This document shows positions 25,326 to 34,551 of a stretch of 64,000 nucleotides of DNA, in pieces (position 1 is the first letter of the stretch; each line of letters begins with the position of its first letter). The stretch is from positions 109,146-173,145 of the forward strand of contig CADAYE010000007.1 in assembly GCA_902792085.1 (NCBI GenBank), written 5' to 3'. The translations under genes were made by a program, and so were the position numbers. The stretch is from an uncultured bacterium (lineage in GTDB: Bacteria; Cyanobacteriota; Vampirovibrionia; Gastranaerophilales; Gastranaerophilaceae). The notes beneath the pieces are model-generated. The model worked only from the letters and a program-made list of their open reading frames with translations. It made no database searches and was not told the DNA's origin.

Positions 25326-26363
25326 ATGCAAGTAAATAGAATAACAAATAGTTTACTCACAAACAAAACAGTTCTGAAAGGGCTTGAAAAAATATCCGAA
25401 CACGGAACATCATTTGCAGCCGGAGCATCTTTATTGATGTCTTTGGGGGTGCGAACTTTTTCGATTTATAATACTCCGGATGTTGAAAAAGAAAACAAAT
25501 TCTATGCTATGGCAAATTCTATCACATCAGGTATTGTAAAATTCGGAATTGTTGAGGCTATTGCGCTTCCGATAGAAAATGCCGTCAGTAGAATAGATAA
25601 AGATGCAAGTAAATATTTAAAAGATGCTACTCTGAAAAATTTTAGTCCTGAAACCAGAAGTTACAAATTTATTACTCAAATTATAAAATTAAGCACCGGA
25701 CTTTTGACGGCAATTCCAAAATCAATGCTTACAATAGCACTTATTCCTGTTGTAATGAACAAAATTTTTCACTACAATCCGCTTGAAGATTTGAAAAAAG
25801 CGGCGGAAAAATTTCCGTATAAAAATGAAGCCTCAAAATTTTTTAACAGAGAATTAACCCGTGAATCAGAACAGCCAAAGGCAAAAGATCCTGTATTTAC
25901 AGGCCATATCGGAGAGAAATTATCAAACGGAATAAGTAAAATCATAAATAATAAAAAGGTTCAGAAACTTGCGCAAAAATACGAAATGGAAGATGAAGAT
26001 ATCTATAAACACATTACTGCAATGACTGATGTTCTTTTGACATCGGCTTCTGTCTGGCAGACAAATAAATCCGAAAATATCAAAGAAAATTGCAAAAGAG
26101 TATTGAATTACAACAACATAATAAATACTGCAATTACAATTATGGCAGGGTATTGGCTTGACGGCAGAGTAAAAAATCACTCAAACGGTATAATGGAAAG
26201 ATTTAAACAAGCAAATATAAAGGACCCTAAACTTACTAAATATGTTGAAGGGATAAATATTATACGGCCGACAATAATATTTGCATTTATATACTATGGC
26301 TTGCTTCCGATATTTTCGACTTACACTTCTGAAAAACTTGATAAGTTTATAAATCGTAAATAA
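25326..26363 (+). CDS. Hypothetical membrane-associated protein
   Basis: 345 residues. Hydrophobic segments occur near 30-46, 65-85, 120-140 and 300-325, separated by charged helical stretches. There is no signal peptide. A short motif, DPVFTGHIG, occurs near residue 190; the next gene has DTSFTGKWD in a similar place. It is followed 97 bases later by another protein of similar plan, so the two may be a pair. No strong ribosome binding site is visible before ATG 25326. I do not recognise the family; it is probably lineage-specific. Confidence 0.7.
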   Translation: MQVNRITNSLLTNKTVLKGLEKISEHGTSFAAGASLLMSLGVRTFSIYNTPDVEKENKFYAMANSITSGIVKFGIVEAIALPIENAVSRIDKDASKYLKDATLKNFSPETRSYKFITQIIKLSTGLLTAIPKSMLTIALIPVVMNKIFHYNPLEDLKKAAEKFPYKNEASKFFNRELTRESEQPKAKDPVFTGHIGEKLSNGISKIINNKKVQKLAQKYEMEDEDIYKHITAMTDVLLTSASVWQTNKSENIKENCKRVLNYNNIINTAITIMAGYWLDGRVKNHSNGIMERFKQANIKDPKLTKYVEGINIIRPTIIFAFIYYGLLPIFSTYTSEKLDKFINRK

Positions 26364-26460
26364 CATGTAACAAAATCTTAATTTTATCCGATTTCGGGGC
26401 AAAAATAAAACTTGAGCGGTTTTTACCATGATATCTTAGTAGTGTGGAAGTAACAATTAT

Positions 26461-28032
26461 ATGTCCGGCATAAAAATTCCAAAAGCAAATATACACCCGA
26501 CATTTTCGGTAGCCAATTTAAAGAAACAGTTTCAACCCCGCAATATTGTTTCTGCGATGGCAAGTGACGGTTTTTTGCCTGTAATAGCGTTAGAAGCATT
26601 TGTAGAAGCAGGCAGAACTTATCAGGCATATAAAAGAGGCGGTTTTGATGAAGCAAGAGAGAGAATAACCGAAGAATTTTCCGGTGCAGTATTTTGGCTT
26701 GGCGGTGTAACCGCCTTGAATTGGGTGTTTGAAAAACTCGGACAAAAACTTCTCAAATTACCTGACAAAACGGTAGATATCGCCCATGACGAAACAAGAA
26801 ATCCGCTTAAAAAATTCCTCCGCAACGAACTTAAAAAGAACGGAGGAACAATATCCGAAAGTCTTATGGCGAAATTCAAATTCACCAAAGTTATTGCAAG
26901 TGTGCTTATTGCAAACGCATTTATCGGGTTTATACTACCAAAAATCAATCAGGCTATAACCCGTTCTTACCATAAAAACGATAAAAATAATCAGGGACAG
27001 AGTCCTGTTAATAATGATGAATTTTTCAAAAGACCGCACTTAGATTCATTCGGTCAGAAAAATGATGATAAAGACACATCATTTACGGGTAAATGGGATT
27101 TATTGACTATTGCCAATAATTTTGAAAGCAAAAGAAATTGGAAACTTTTATCTGTTGATGCAGGAACCGCATCAGGCAGAGCATATTCAGCAAGAAATAA
27201 TGACGAAAGAATAGAAATCTTATTCAGAGATTTATCTTCAATTTACTTCTATATGTTCAATATGGCAAATATGAACAGTTGGCTCAACCAAATTGAACAG
27301 GGCAAAGGTAACAGTACAAGATTAGACCCTGCTTCCGCAAAATTTGCAACCGAATACTTAAATAACTATGTTGGTGATAATAAAGTTGATGTCGAAACAT
27401 TTGCCAAAGAAGTTTTGGGTGAAAACAGAGAACTCCCTGACAGTTTGAAAGAGAAATTTAAAAAGCATAAAATAATTACTCTTGATGACTTTAATGCCGA
27501 ACTCAAAAATATTGTACCTGCGGATAAACTTGCAGATTATGAAAGAATTGCACAACAAATGTCAGAACTCCAGCCTGAAAGAGTAATTAAGTTGGGTGAA
27601 GATAAAACTACGGTAGCAAGAATTTTAACTCAAGGTCAGGCTCAGGATATCTTAAATGGTGGTCACATCAATAATCCTGAATTTTTGAAAGAATTTTATG
27701 CTAATGCTCTCGGACACAGAAAATTTATGGACAATGACAAATATAAATTTGTACCGCAAAGCACATTTGATACCCTCAAAAAAGACCTGACAAATTATGT
27801 AAAATCAATTGTTGAGCAGGCACAAAAAACTGACGCAAAAGAAGTTACATCAAAACTGCTCAAAAAAGCATCAAAACACAACTTCAAGATGAACCTCATA
27901 AATTGGGGCAGCGGTTTTGCGGTTTCTGCATTGTTCTTATCTACGCTAATTCCGAAAATGCAATATTGGATTACAAAAATGAGAACAGGTCAAGACGGTT
28001 TTCCGGGGACTGAAGAATACAGACAGGGTTAA
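26461..28032 (+). CDS. Hypothetical membrane-associated protein
   Basis: 523 residues. Hydrophobic segments lie near 70-86, 145-160 and 480-500, with long charged helical regions between them. The motif DTSFTGKWD occurs near residue 200. The N-terminus (SGIKIPKANIHPTFSVANLK) is not a signal peptide. GGAAG precedes the ATG. Its layout resembles the neighbour at 25326-26363 (helix, membrane segment, FTG motif, C-terminal membrane segment), suggesting distant relatedness. Function unknown. Confidence 0.7.
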   Translation: MSGIKIPKANIHPTFSVANLKKQFQPRNIVSAMASDGFLPVIALEAFVEAGRTYQAYKRGGFDEARERITEEFSGAVFWLGGVTALNWVFEKLGQKLLKLPDKTVDIAHDETRNPLKKFLRNELKKNGGTISESLMAKFKFTKVIASVLIANAFIGFILPKINQAITRSYHKNDKNNQGQSPVNNDEFFKRPHLDSFGQKNDDKDTSFTGKWDLLTIANNFESKRNWKLLSVDAGTASGRAYSARNNDERIEILFRDLSSIYFYMFNMANMNSWLNQIEQGKGNSTRLDPASAKFATEYLNNYVGDNKVDVETFAKEVLGENRELPDSLKEKFKKHKIITLDDFNAELKNIVPADKLADYERIAQQMSELQPERVIKLGEDKTTVARILTQGQAQDILNGGHINNPEFLKEFYANALGHRKFMDNDKYKFVPQSTFDTLKKDLTNYVKSIVEQAQKTDAKEVTSKLLKKASKHNFKMNLINWGSGFAVSALFLSTLIPKMQYWITKMRTGQDGFPGTEEYRQG

Positions 28033-28081
28033 AATAGTAACTTTGGGTATGTTAGATTATGCAATTGTCTGACAAAAAACT

Positions 28082-28289
28082 CTACCTCTCCTACGGAGAT
28101 ACAAAGCGAACAGATTTTTGTCATCCTGAACTTGATTCAGGATCTTCAAAATCGTGTGAGCCTGTATGCCTTGTGCTGAGGGCAGAATTTGTTAATGAAC
28201 GAATGTGAATTTTACCCTCTCTTATTTTTCAAATATTCGAAATAGATTTCTCACATTGAAAAATTACTCTCCCCGCAGGGGAGATAGGC
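28082..28289. repeat. Dispersed non-coding repeat (family B), copy 2
   Basis: Shares the CTACCTCTCC start, GATACAAAGCGAAC, GTGAGCCTGTATGCCTTGTG and the CACATTGAAAAATT..GGGAGATAG end with 472-751. The GATCCTGAA-type hairpin in its middle is the same unit as in the tRNA-Pro tandem repeat. The rest of the 456-base gap to the next gene holds a short piece of the GGATTGCTTC repeat and a terminator. Confidence 0.65.
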
Positions 28290-28458
28290 AATAAATCGGA
28301 TTGCTTCACTCGCTTGCAATGACATAAAACTGTCTGTGAAATCAATGAGAATCATTTTGTTAATTTTTGTAAATATATATAAGAATATTTAGCAATTTTT
28401 CAGATTTAGATGACTTTATATAAATATATAAAGCTCTCTCTTCTTATTTAAACGGATA

Positions 28459-28490
28459 GGCCTTGGTAATATACTCAAGGTCTTTTTTTT
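28459..28490 (+). terminator. Plus-strand intrinsic terminator
   Basis: GGCCTTG / CAAGGTC stem followed by eight T. It faces rsmA, so it ends plus-strand transcription: either read-through from 28032 or a short transcript starting near the TATATA-rich motif at 28413. Confidence 0.8.
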
Positions 28491-29328
28491 AGCCGTTTTT
28501 TAACAGAAGTTCGGATAATTTGCCAAATGTTGCAATAGAGAGTTTTTCCCCTCTTGTGTTTTCATCAATTTCAAGTTCTGATAATGATTTTATTACTGCA
28601 TCTTTCAAAAATCCGCCGTTTAAAAGGCAATTTTTAATATTTTTTCTTCGCTGTGCAAATCCCGCTCTGACAGTTTTTCTGAAATGAGAATAATCGGTTA
28701 ATTCCAATAACGGTTTTTCTCTTACGGTTAATTTTACAAGTGCAGAAGTTACTTTTGGCGCAGGATAAAAGCACTTTCTTCCCACTGTCCTTAACAATTC
28801 CACCTCTGCCCAAAACTGCGAAAGTATGGTTAAAAGTCCGTATTGTTTGCCTTGTGAATTTTGAGTGGCGCACATTCTTCTTGCAACTTCTTCCTGAACC
28901 ATCAAAATTATATCAGTTATTTTTGCTCTGTTTTTATTATTCAAATCGTCAACTTCACCTAACAGATGTGCAATAATCGGACTTGTAATGTAATAAGGAA
29001 TATTTGCGACAACTTTTATTTTACCTTCACAAAGTGTTGATAAATCAGTTTTTAAAATATCTTTGTGTATAATTTCAAGATTTGGGGCATCAAGTTTTTT
29101 CAGTTCTATTATTGCATCTTCGTCAAGTTCGACCGCAATAACTTTTTTTGCGTGTTTGACAAGTTGTTCTGTTACAAAACCAACCCCTGGTCCGATTTCC
29201 AATACTGTATCCTCAGGAGAAATTTTTGCATAATCAATAATATCTGCGATAACTTCACCGTCAATTAAAAAGTTTTGACCTAATCTTTTTTTTGTTCTGA
29301 AATATTTTGCCCGTTCAAAGTAATTCAT
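28489..29328 (-). CDS. rsmA: 16S rRNA (adenine1518-N6/adenine1519-N6)-dimethyltransferase
   Basis: 279 residues, the usual KsgA/RsmA length. The N-terminal KKRLGQNFLIDGEVIADI, the SAM-binding VLEIGPGVGFVTEQL, the catalytic VANIPYYITSPII (NIPY motif) and the C-terminal FYPAPKVTSALVKL and RRKNIKNCL blocks are all present. It dimethylates two adenines in helix 45 of 16S rRNA during 30S maturation. AAGGG precedes the ATG. It is divergent from the glutamate-cysteine ligase gene. Confidence 0.96.
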   Translation of the reverse strand: MNYFERAKYFRTKKRLGQNFLIDGEVIADIIDYAKISPEDTVLEIGPGVGFVTEQLVKHAKKVIAVELDEDAIIELKKLDAPNLEIIHKDILKTDLSTLCEGKIKVVANIPYYITSPIIAHLLGEVDDLNNKNRAKITDIILMVQEEVARRMCATQNSQGKQYGLLTILSQFWAEVELLRTVGRKCFYPAPKVTSALVKLTVREKPLLELTDYSHFRKTVRAGFAQRRKNIKNCLLNGGFLKDAVIKSLSELEIDENTRGEKLSIATFGKLSELLLKNG

Positions 29329-29424
29329 ATTACCCTTGATAATACCACAAAAGGATAGATGTTTATATTTATTTATTTGTTATTTTAAATATTGTTATGA
29401 TAATATAAATTTAAAGGGATATTT

Positions 29425-30747
29425 ATGCTTAACTTACGGTCAAATACACTAAACAGGAGTGAAATACTTAGTCTTTACACCAAAGGTTATACAATTCCGC
29501 AGGATTACAAAATCGGGCTTGAATACGAAAGGCTGCCGATAAATTTGGACACACTAAAAGCCGTTGATTATTGGGGCGAACATGGGATAGCAATTTGCCT
29601 TGAACAATTTGCAAGAAAAAACGGTTGGGATTATATCGTTGATGAAAATAATATTATCGGACTTGCCAAAGGTCACGATACAATAACTCTTGAACCGGGC
29701 AGTCAGGTGGAAATCAGTACCAAACCTGAGCGGACAATATTTGAGTTAAAGAAAAAAATTGACAATATCAATTTAAGCCTTGAAGAAATTTTATCAGAAC
29801 ACGGAACAATTCTTTTAAGTTACGGTGTTTCGCCGCTATCAACATGCAAAAATATTCATTTAATTCCCAAAAGACGCTATAAAATTATGGCAAATTATCT
29901 TTGGGGAATATTATCTGACGTTATGATGAGGGAAACTGCAGGTATTCAGTGCTGTATTGATTTTAAATCGGAAGAAGATGCAATGCGCAAATTCAAACTT
30001 GCCAATAAACTCACACCGTTTATGACTGCAATGTTTTCAAATTCTCCGATAAGGGGCGGAGTTGATACGGGGTATAAATCTTTCAGGGCTTTAAGTTGGC
30101 TGAATACCGATAATGACAGATGCGGTTTTGCGGGAAAAATCAGTGAAGAATTTTCGTTTGACGATTATGTTGATTGTGTATTAAAAACTCCGATGATATT
30201 TATTCAGCGAAACGGACAGCCGATTACAATAAACGGTGATATTACATTTGAAGAATATTTAAAAGAAGGTTATGGCGGAATTATGCCAAGTCTCAGCGAT
30301 TATGAATTGCAGGCGAATTTGTGTTTTCCGGAAGTAAGACTTCGTAATTTTATTGAAATAAGAAATCATGATTGTGTCGGAGGGGATTTAAAATATTCAA
30401 TTTTGGCAATTTATAAGGGTATTTTTTATGATAACAATGCTATGTCGGAAGCGGAAGAATTATTAAAACACCTGCAATATAAGGATTATTCTCAGTTGCG
30501 CTATGATAATCCAAGATACGGGCTAAAAACAGAAATAAAAAATTCCACTGTTCTTGAATATGTAAAAGGAATAATTGAAATTGCCGAAAAATCATTAAAA
30601 AATATGCAAACCGGTGAGAGTCTTTTTATAAGACCTGTTAAAGATTATATTGCAAAAGGAATTTCTCCTGCAGATGAAATTATAAAAAAATGGAACGGTT
30701 CTTGGAACAAAAATTTGAAAAAAATGATTAATTATTTGACACAATAA
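29425..30747 (+). CDS. Glutamate-cysteine ligase, plant/GCS2 type
   Basis: 440 residues. KIGLEYERLPIN near residue 34 is the substrate and metal-binding start of the GCS2 superfamily; LEPGSQVEISTKPERTIFEL and the RETAGIQCCIDF block follow the plant and alphaproteobacterial pattern. It should join glutamate and cysteine into gamma-glutamylcysteine. No glutathione synthetase is seen in the window, so the product may be used as such or completed elsewhere. AAAGGG precedes the ATG. Ergothioneine-type EgtA ligases are a related alternative. Confidence 0.82.
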   Translation: MLNLRSNTLNRSEILSLYTKGYTIPQDYKIGLEYERLPINLDTLKAVDYWGEHGIAICLEQFARKNGWDYIVDENNIIGLAKGHDTITLEPGSQVEISTKPERTIFELKKKIDNINLSLEEILSEHGTILLSYGVSPLSTCKNIHLIPKRRYKIMANYLWGILSDVMMRETAGIQCCIDFKSEEDAMRKFKLANKLTPFMTAMFSNSPIRGGVDTGYKSFRALSWLNTDNDRCGFAGKISEEFSFDDYVDCVLKTPMIFIQRNGQPITINGDITFEEYLKEGYGGIMPSLSDYELQANLCFPEVRLRNFIEIRNHDCVGGDLKYSILAIYKGIFYDNNAMSEAEELLKHLQYKDYSQLRYDNPRYGLKTEIKNSTVLEYVKGIIEIAEKSLKNMQTGESLFIRPVKDYIAKGISPADEIIKKWNGSWNKNLKKMINYLTQ

Positions 30748-30801
30748 GGGAAATACTTGTAATATATCGTTATCAATGTAGAAAAATCAGAGGCGGGAAG
30801 T

Positions 30802-31233
30802 ATGAAAAAATTTATATTAGCGGGTTTGTTATTAATAGGAACTGGTGCATTTGCAGATAATCAATATACATATACACCTTCTTATATATCTCATCTGAAA
30901 GCGTGCAGTATATATAGTGAAGATTATTCAACAGAAATTCCGACAAATGATGTAAATACGCCGTCTTTAAAAGTAAAATCGACTGAGGAAGTTTTGGGTT
31001 TTATAAACGGAAAATGCTATACAAAAAGTACTGTTTACAGTTATGATTTAGATAAGACAATTATGACAATAAAATGCGGACTTACAAGAACACAACTTGC
31101 ATACATTACAAAAAAAATGAACGAAGTCAATATGCAAAGTTCAAAAGAATCCAAAAAGGAATTGCAGGACCAACTGACAAAAATTATTGAAGATAAAAAT
31201 GCCTGCAGAGTAAAAAATTATATGGAACAATAA
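30802..31233 (+). CDS. Small secreted hypothetical protein
   Basis: 143 residues with a clear signal peptide (MKKFILAGLLLIGTGAFA, cleavage before DNQYTY). The mature part has four cysteines (ACSIYSED, GKCYTKS, IKCGLTR, NACRVKN) that could form two disulphides in the periplasm, and a helical C-terminus. GGCGGGAAGT precedes the ATG. Family not recognised. The gene ends three bases before the convergent histidine kinase gene. Confidence 0.75.
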   Translation: MKKFILAGLLLIGTGAFADNQYTYTPSYISHLKACSIYSEDYSTEIPTNDVNTPSLKVKSTEEVLGFINGKCYTKSTVYSYDLDKTIMTIKCGLTRTQLAYITKKMNEVNMQSSKESKKELQDQLTKIIEDKNACRVKNYMEQ

Positions 31234-31236
31234 GTT

Positions 31237-32532
31237 TTACATCGGCAGTTTTACACAAAATTCCGTGCGGATATTTTCTTCACTTTCAACCGTAATTTCT
31301 CCGCCGTGTGCTTCCGTTATTTGTTGAGAAAGGTATAAACCCAAACCTGTTCCGACTTTACGCAATTTTTTTGCTGCAGAATAATATTTATTAAATATCA
31401 TTTTTATTTCATCTTTCGGAATCCCCTGTCCGTAATCAATAACGGAAATCGTTGCAAATCCTTTTTCTTCCCCGATTTTAACATCAATGTCTTTGTGGGT
31501 GTTACTATGGTTTATTGCATTTGAAACAAGATTCTTTATAACTCTTTGCAGCTGCATTTTATCTCCGTTGATTGAAACTTTTTTATCGACCGGAATAAAA
31601 TTGAGTTTTATGTTTAAATCCTTTGTCAAAGGTATCATATCTTCTACAACTTCCCGAGTGAAAGAATTAAGGTCTATGTATTCTTTATATAATTCGATTC
31701 CGCCTTTATCATCAATTTTGTATGTTTCCAAAAGTATCTGAACAAGTTCAAGAAGTTTATTGTTTGATGATTTCATATTCTTCAGGGCAAATTCTTGTTT
31801 TTCTGATATTTGTCCGAATTTCTCATTCAGGAAAAGATCAATCATATTTGCTGCCGCAATAATCGGAACTTTCAAATCATGAGTTAATGTTGCTGCAAAA
31901 TCTGTTTTCAGGGTTTCAATTTCTCTTTCGACCGTAACATCTTTGATAATTATTACATATCTTTTCTTTTCAATATGAACAAGCGGTTGTGAACTGATTA
32001 TAAAATTGTTTGTCGGAGTGTGTTTTATAAAAACTTCGTTATTATCAAGTTCGTTTGCTTTTGCATTATCATCCGATAACTGAATATAGTCAAAAATGCT
32101 TTTGCCGATAATGTTATGTCCTTTTCTCACTCCGAACCATTTTAAAATCTTCGGGGTAGCCCTTAGTATTTCAAATTTATCATTAATAATCAAAATCCCG
32201 TCAGATAAAGAATTGATGACAGATTCTAACAGTCTGTTTTGGTTCATAAGTTCTGATTGATATTCAGCAATCATTCGCTCTCTGTCGTTGAGTGTTTCAA
32301 CCATTCTGTTGATACTGTGTGTAACATTTTGGTATGTCGGGTGGTCTGTATTAATTTTTTTACTCAAATCGCCGTAGCGTATAGAATCAACTGTCGTTGT
32401 AACTTTGCCTAAGTAATCGTTAATTTTGGACCAACGTTTGTTTGTTTTGCGGGTAATAAAAAATAACGATAAAAACACTAAAATTACGGCGATATTAATT
32501 ATGTTAAGATAAGATTCCATTTGCTCTCTCAA
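31237..32532 (-). CDS. Sensor histidine kinase (HAMP-PAS-HisKA-HATPase)
   Basis: 431 residues. One N-terminal membrane helix (about 10-27) with almost no periplasmic part is followed by a HAMP-like linker (about 30-85), a PAS domain (about 100-190), and HisKA with the phospho-accepting histidine in AATLTHDLKVPII. The ATPase domain has N box RVIKNLVSNAINHSN, G1 DYGQGIP and G2 GTGLGLYLSQQI. It probably senses something inside the cell or membrane. No response regulator is adjacent, so it is an orphan kinase here; no FliA- or CheY-like partner is seen either. Confidence 0.92.
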   Translation of the reverse strand: MREQMESYLNIINIAVILVFLSLFFITRKTNKRWSKINDYLGKVTTTVDSIRYGDLSKKINTDHPTYQNVTHSINRMVETLNDRERMIAEYQSELMNQNRLLESVINSLSDGILIINDKFEILRATPKILKWFGVRKGHNIIGKSIFDYIQLSDDNAKANELDNNEVFIKHTPTNNFIISSQPLVHIEKKRYVIIIKDVTVEREIETLKTDFAATLTHDLKVPIIAAANMIDLFLNEKFGQISEKQEFALKNMKSSNNKLLELVQILLETYKIDDKGGIELYKEYIDLNSFTREVVEDMIPLTKDLNIKLNFIPVDKKVSINGDKMQLQRVIKNLVSNAINHSNTHKDIDVKIGEEKGFATISVIDYGQGIPKDEIKMIFNKYYSAAKKLRKVGTGLGLYLSQQITEAHGGEITVESEENIRTEFCVKLPM

Positions 32533-32597
32533 ATTCGTTTTAACATGATATAATTAAATTATAATCAAGAGAGTGGACTTTGTAAACAACAGGGAAT

Positions 32598-33080
32598 ATG
32601 AGCGAATTAAAATTACCGGCTACTATAAAAATGGTTATAACCGACTTTGATGGTGTTGTTACTGATAATTGTGTTTACATCAGTGATGACGGTATCTTGT
32701 CCAGAAAAATCAATTTCAAAGATGTCGTCGGATTTTATTTGCTCAAAAAAAATGGTATTGATGTTGCAATAATTTCCGGAGAAAAAAATTCTGCAATAGA
32801 AACTATTGCAAAAAATCTTGATATACGAGAAGTTCATCAGCGTATAAGAGATAAATTGCCTGTAATGAAAGAAATTATTACCAAAAAGAATTTATCTCAG
32901 GAGCAGTATTTGTATATCGGTGATGATATAAATGATTTAGAGTGTCTTAATTATGCAAAGTACAGAATAACCGTTCCCAATTCAACATCAAAAGTAAAAG
33001 CGGTTGAAGGGATACAAATTACGGAAAATTTTGGCGGAAACGGTGCATTCAGGGAGGTTGCGGATTGTTTAACAAATTAA
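32598..33080 (+). CDS. kdsC: 3-deoxy-D-manno-octulosonate 8-phosphate phosphatase-like HAD protein
   Basis: 160 residues, a cap-less HAD phosphatase of KdsC type. Motif I is VITDFDGVVTDN, motif II is in VAIISGEKNSAIE, the lysine is in RIRDKLPVMKEI and motif IV is YIGDDINDLECL. KdsC releases Kdo from Kdo-8-phosphate for the LPS inner core, which fits lpxK and lptAC here. Related enzymes act on N-acylneuraminate or other sugar phosphates, so the substrate is likely but not certain. The TPR gene that follows overlaps its end by 16 bases. Confidence 0.85.
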   Translation: MSELKLPATIKMVITDFDGVVTDNCVYISDDGILSRKINFKDVVGFYLLKKNGIDVAIISGEKNSAIETIAKNLDIREVHQRIRDKLPVMKEIITKKNLSQEQYLYIGDDINDLECLNYAKYRITVPNSTSKVKAVEGIQITENFGGNGAFREVADCLTN

Positions 33081-34549
33081 AAAAATTTTATGATGATATA
33101 AAAAATCTGAACAAATCTGTTAATAATTACCAAAGTGATACTATCATTCAGTCTTTGCCTACGGTTGCTTATGTAAACAAAGCCAAAAAACTAATTGAAG
33201 CAAAAGACTACAAAAGCGCAACGGAAGTATTACTTTCCGCTATTGATATTTCCGATAAAGACCCTCTTGTTTATAAATATTTGGGCAAAATTGCAGAAAT
33301 TAACCGCCATTTTAAAGATGCGTCTGTTTATTATGAAAAATCTGCCAATCTTAATTCAAATGACAAAGAGATATGGCTGCGGTTGGGTATGAGTTATTTG
33401 TATTCGGACATTTTAGACAAAGCAATACATTGTTTTGAACTCGCTGACAGGCTTTCGCCCTTGAATACGGATGTTTTCACTGGTTGGGGCATGGTGTATA
33501 TGAAGCAGAAAAAATATGCTCTTGCAAAGGACAAATTTAATCGTGCCGCACAGATAAGCAAATATAATTTTACGGCAATCTTATTATCTGCGGTAATGGA
33601 AATGCGTCTTGAAGAATATGCTATCGCAGAAGAAAAACTGAAATTCTTGGTAAAAGTTGCTCCAAATGAGGGCAGTTTATATGAGTATGCGCATCTGAAA
33701 CTTTTACAAAACAGATTTGATGATGCTGAAAAATATGCAAATAAGGTTTTGGTCTTGAACAAATTTATGCTCCCTGCGTATTTTATTTTGGGTGAAGTTT
33801 ACTCTATTCAAAAGGATTATGACAAGTTTGATGAGAATTTTCAAACGGCACTGGATTGTGGTTTAAAGAACGAAAATCTTTATGTAGAATGGGCAAAAGG
33901 ACTTGTGAGGTTATTTCGTTTTGAGCAGGCGGAAGAAAAATTCAGGCAGGCAATTGACCTTGATGCAGAAAGTAATGATGCAAAAATCGGACTTGCGTTG
34001 TTAAATTCTTATCAAAATAATTTCAAGATGTTAGATGAACTGAAAGAAAAAAATCAAAGTAATGTTTATATACAGGAAGCAATTGGGCTTGAACTTCTTT
34101 GTGCTGAGGATTGCGAAGGTGCAATAGAAATGTTTAAAAAAGCACTTACAACTGACAGATATCAGACTTATAATTATTTTAATCTTGCAAGAGCATACGC
34201 TATGCTTGACAGTCAGTATAAGGTAAGGGAATATTTAGACAAATTTACACAAGTCAATCCTGATTATACGCAAGGGCATATTGATTATGCGCAATGGTTA
34301 ATAAATGTATCGGATTTTGAAGAAGCAAGACGAAAACTGAAAAAAGCCCTAAAACTTGAGCCTGACAATCTTGACGCACTAAATATGCTTTTTTTGACAC
34401 AGTTTACACTTGTCAAGAAAAACATTTGTGAATATAATATAAAGGAAGCAATTTCGGTTGCCGATAAAGCACTTGAGTTAGGGAGATTTGATTATACACC
34501 CCAAAAACAAGAACTTGAACGAATGTTAGCAAATTTTCAAGGAAATTAG
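33065..34549 (+). CDS. TPR-repeat protein between kdsC and lysC
   Basis: 494 residues of tandem tetratricopeptide repeats, about twelve units from residue 35 to the end, with no signal peptide. The TTG start at 33065 is supported by GGGAGG seven bases upstream, lying inside the end of kdsC, so the genes are coupled. Units such as PLVYKYLGKIAEINRHFKDASVYYEKSANL are typical. It may be a scaffold; nothing in the sequence points to a partner. lysC follows after two bases. Confidence 0.85.
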   Translation: MFNKLKKFYDDIKNLNKSVNNYQSDTIIQSLPTVAYVNKAKKLIEAKDYKSATEVLLSAIDISDKDPLVYKYLGKIAEINRHFKDASVYYEKSANLNSNDKEIWLRLGMSYLYSDILDKAIHCFELADRLSPLNTDVFTGWGMVYMKQKKYALAKDKFNRAAQISKYNFTAILLSAVMEMRLEEYAIAEEKLKFLVKVAPNEGSLYEYAHLKLLQNRFDDAEKYANKVLVLNKFMLPAYFILGEVYSIQKDYDKFDENFQTALDCGLKNENLYVEWAKGLVRLFRFEQAEEKFRQAIDLDAESNDAKIGLALLNSYQNNFKMLDELKEKNQSNVYIQEAIGLELLCAEDCEGAIEMFKKALTTDRYQTYNYFNLARAYAMLDSQYKVREYLDKFTQVNPDYTQGHIDYAQWLINVSDFEEARRKLKKALKLEPDNLDALNMLFLTQFTLVKKNICEYNIKEAISVADKALELGRFDYTPQKQELERMLANFQGN

Positions 34550-34551
34550 AG

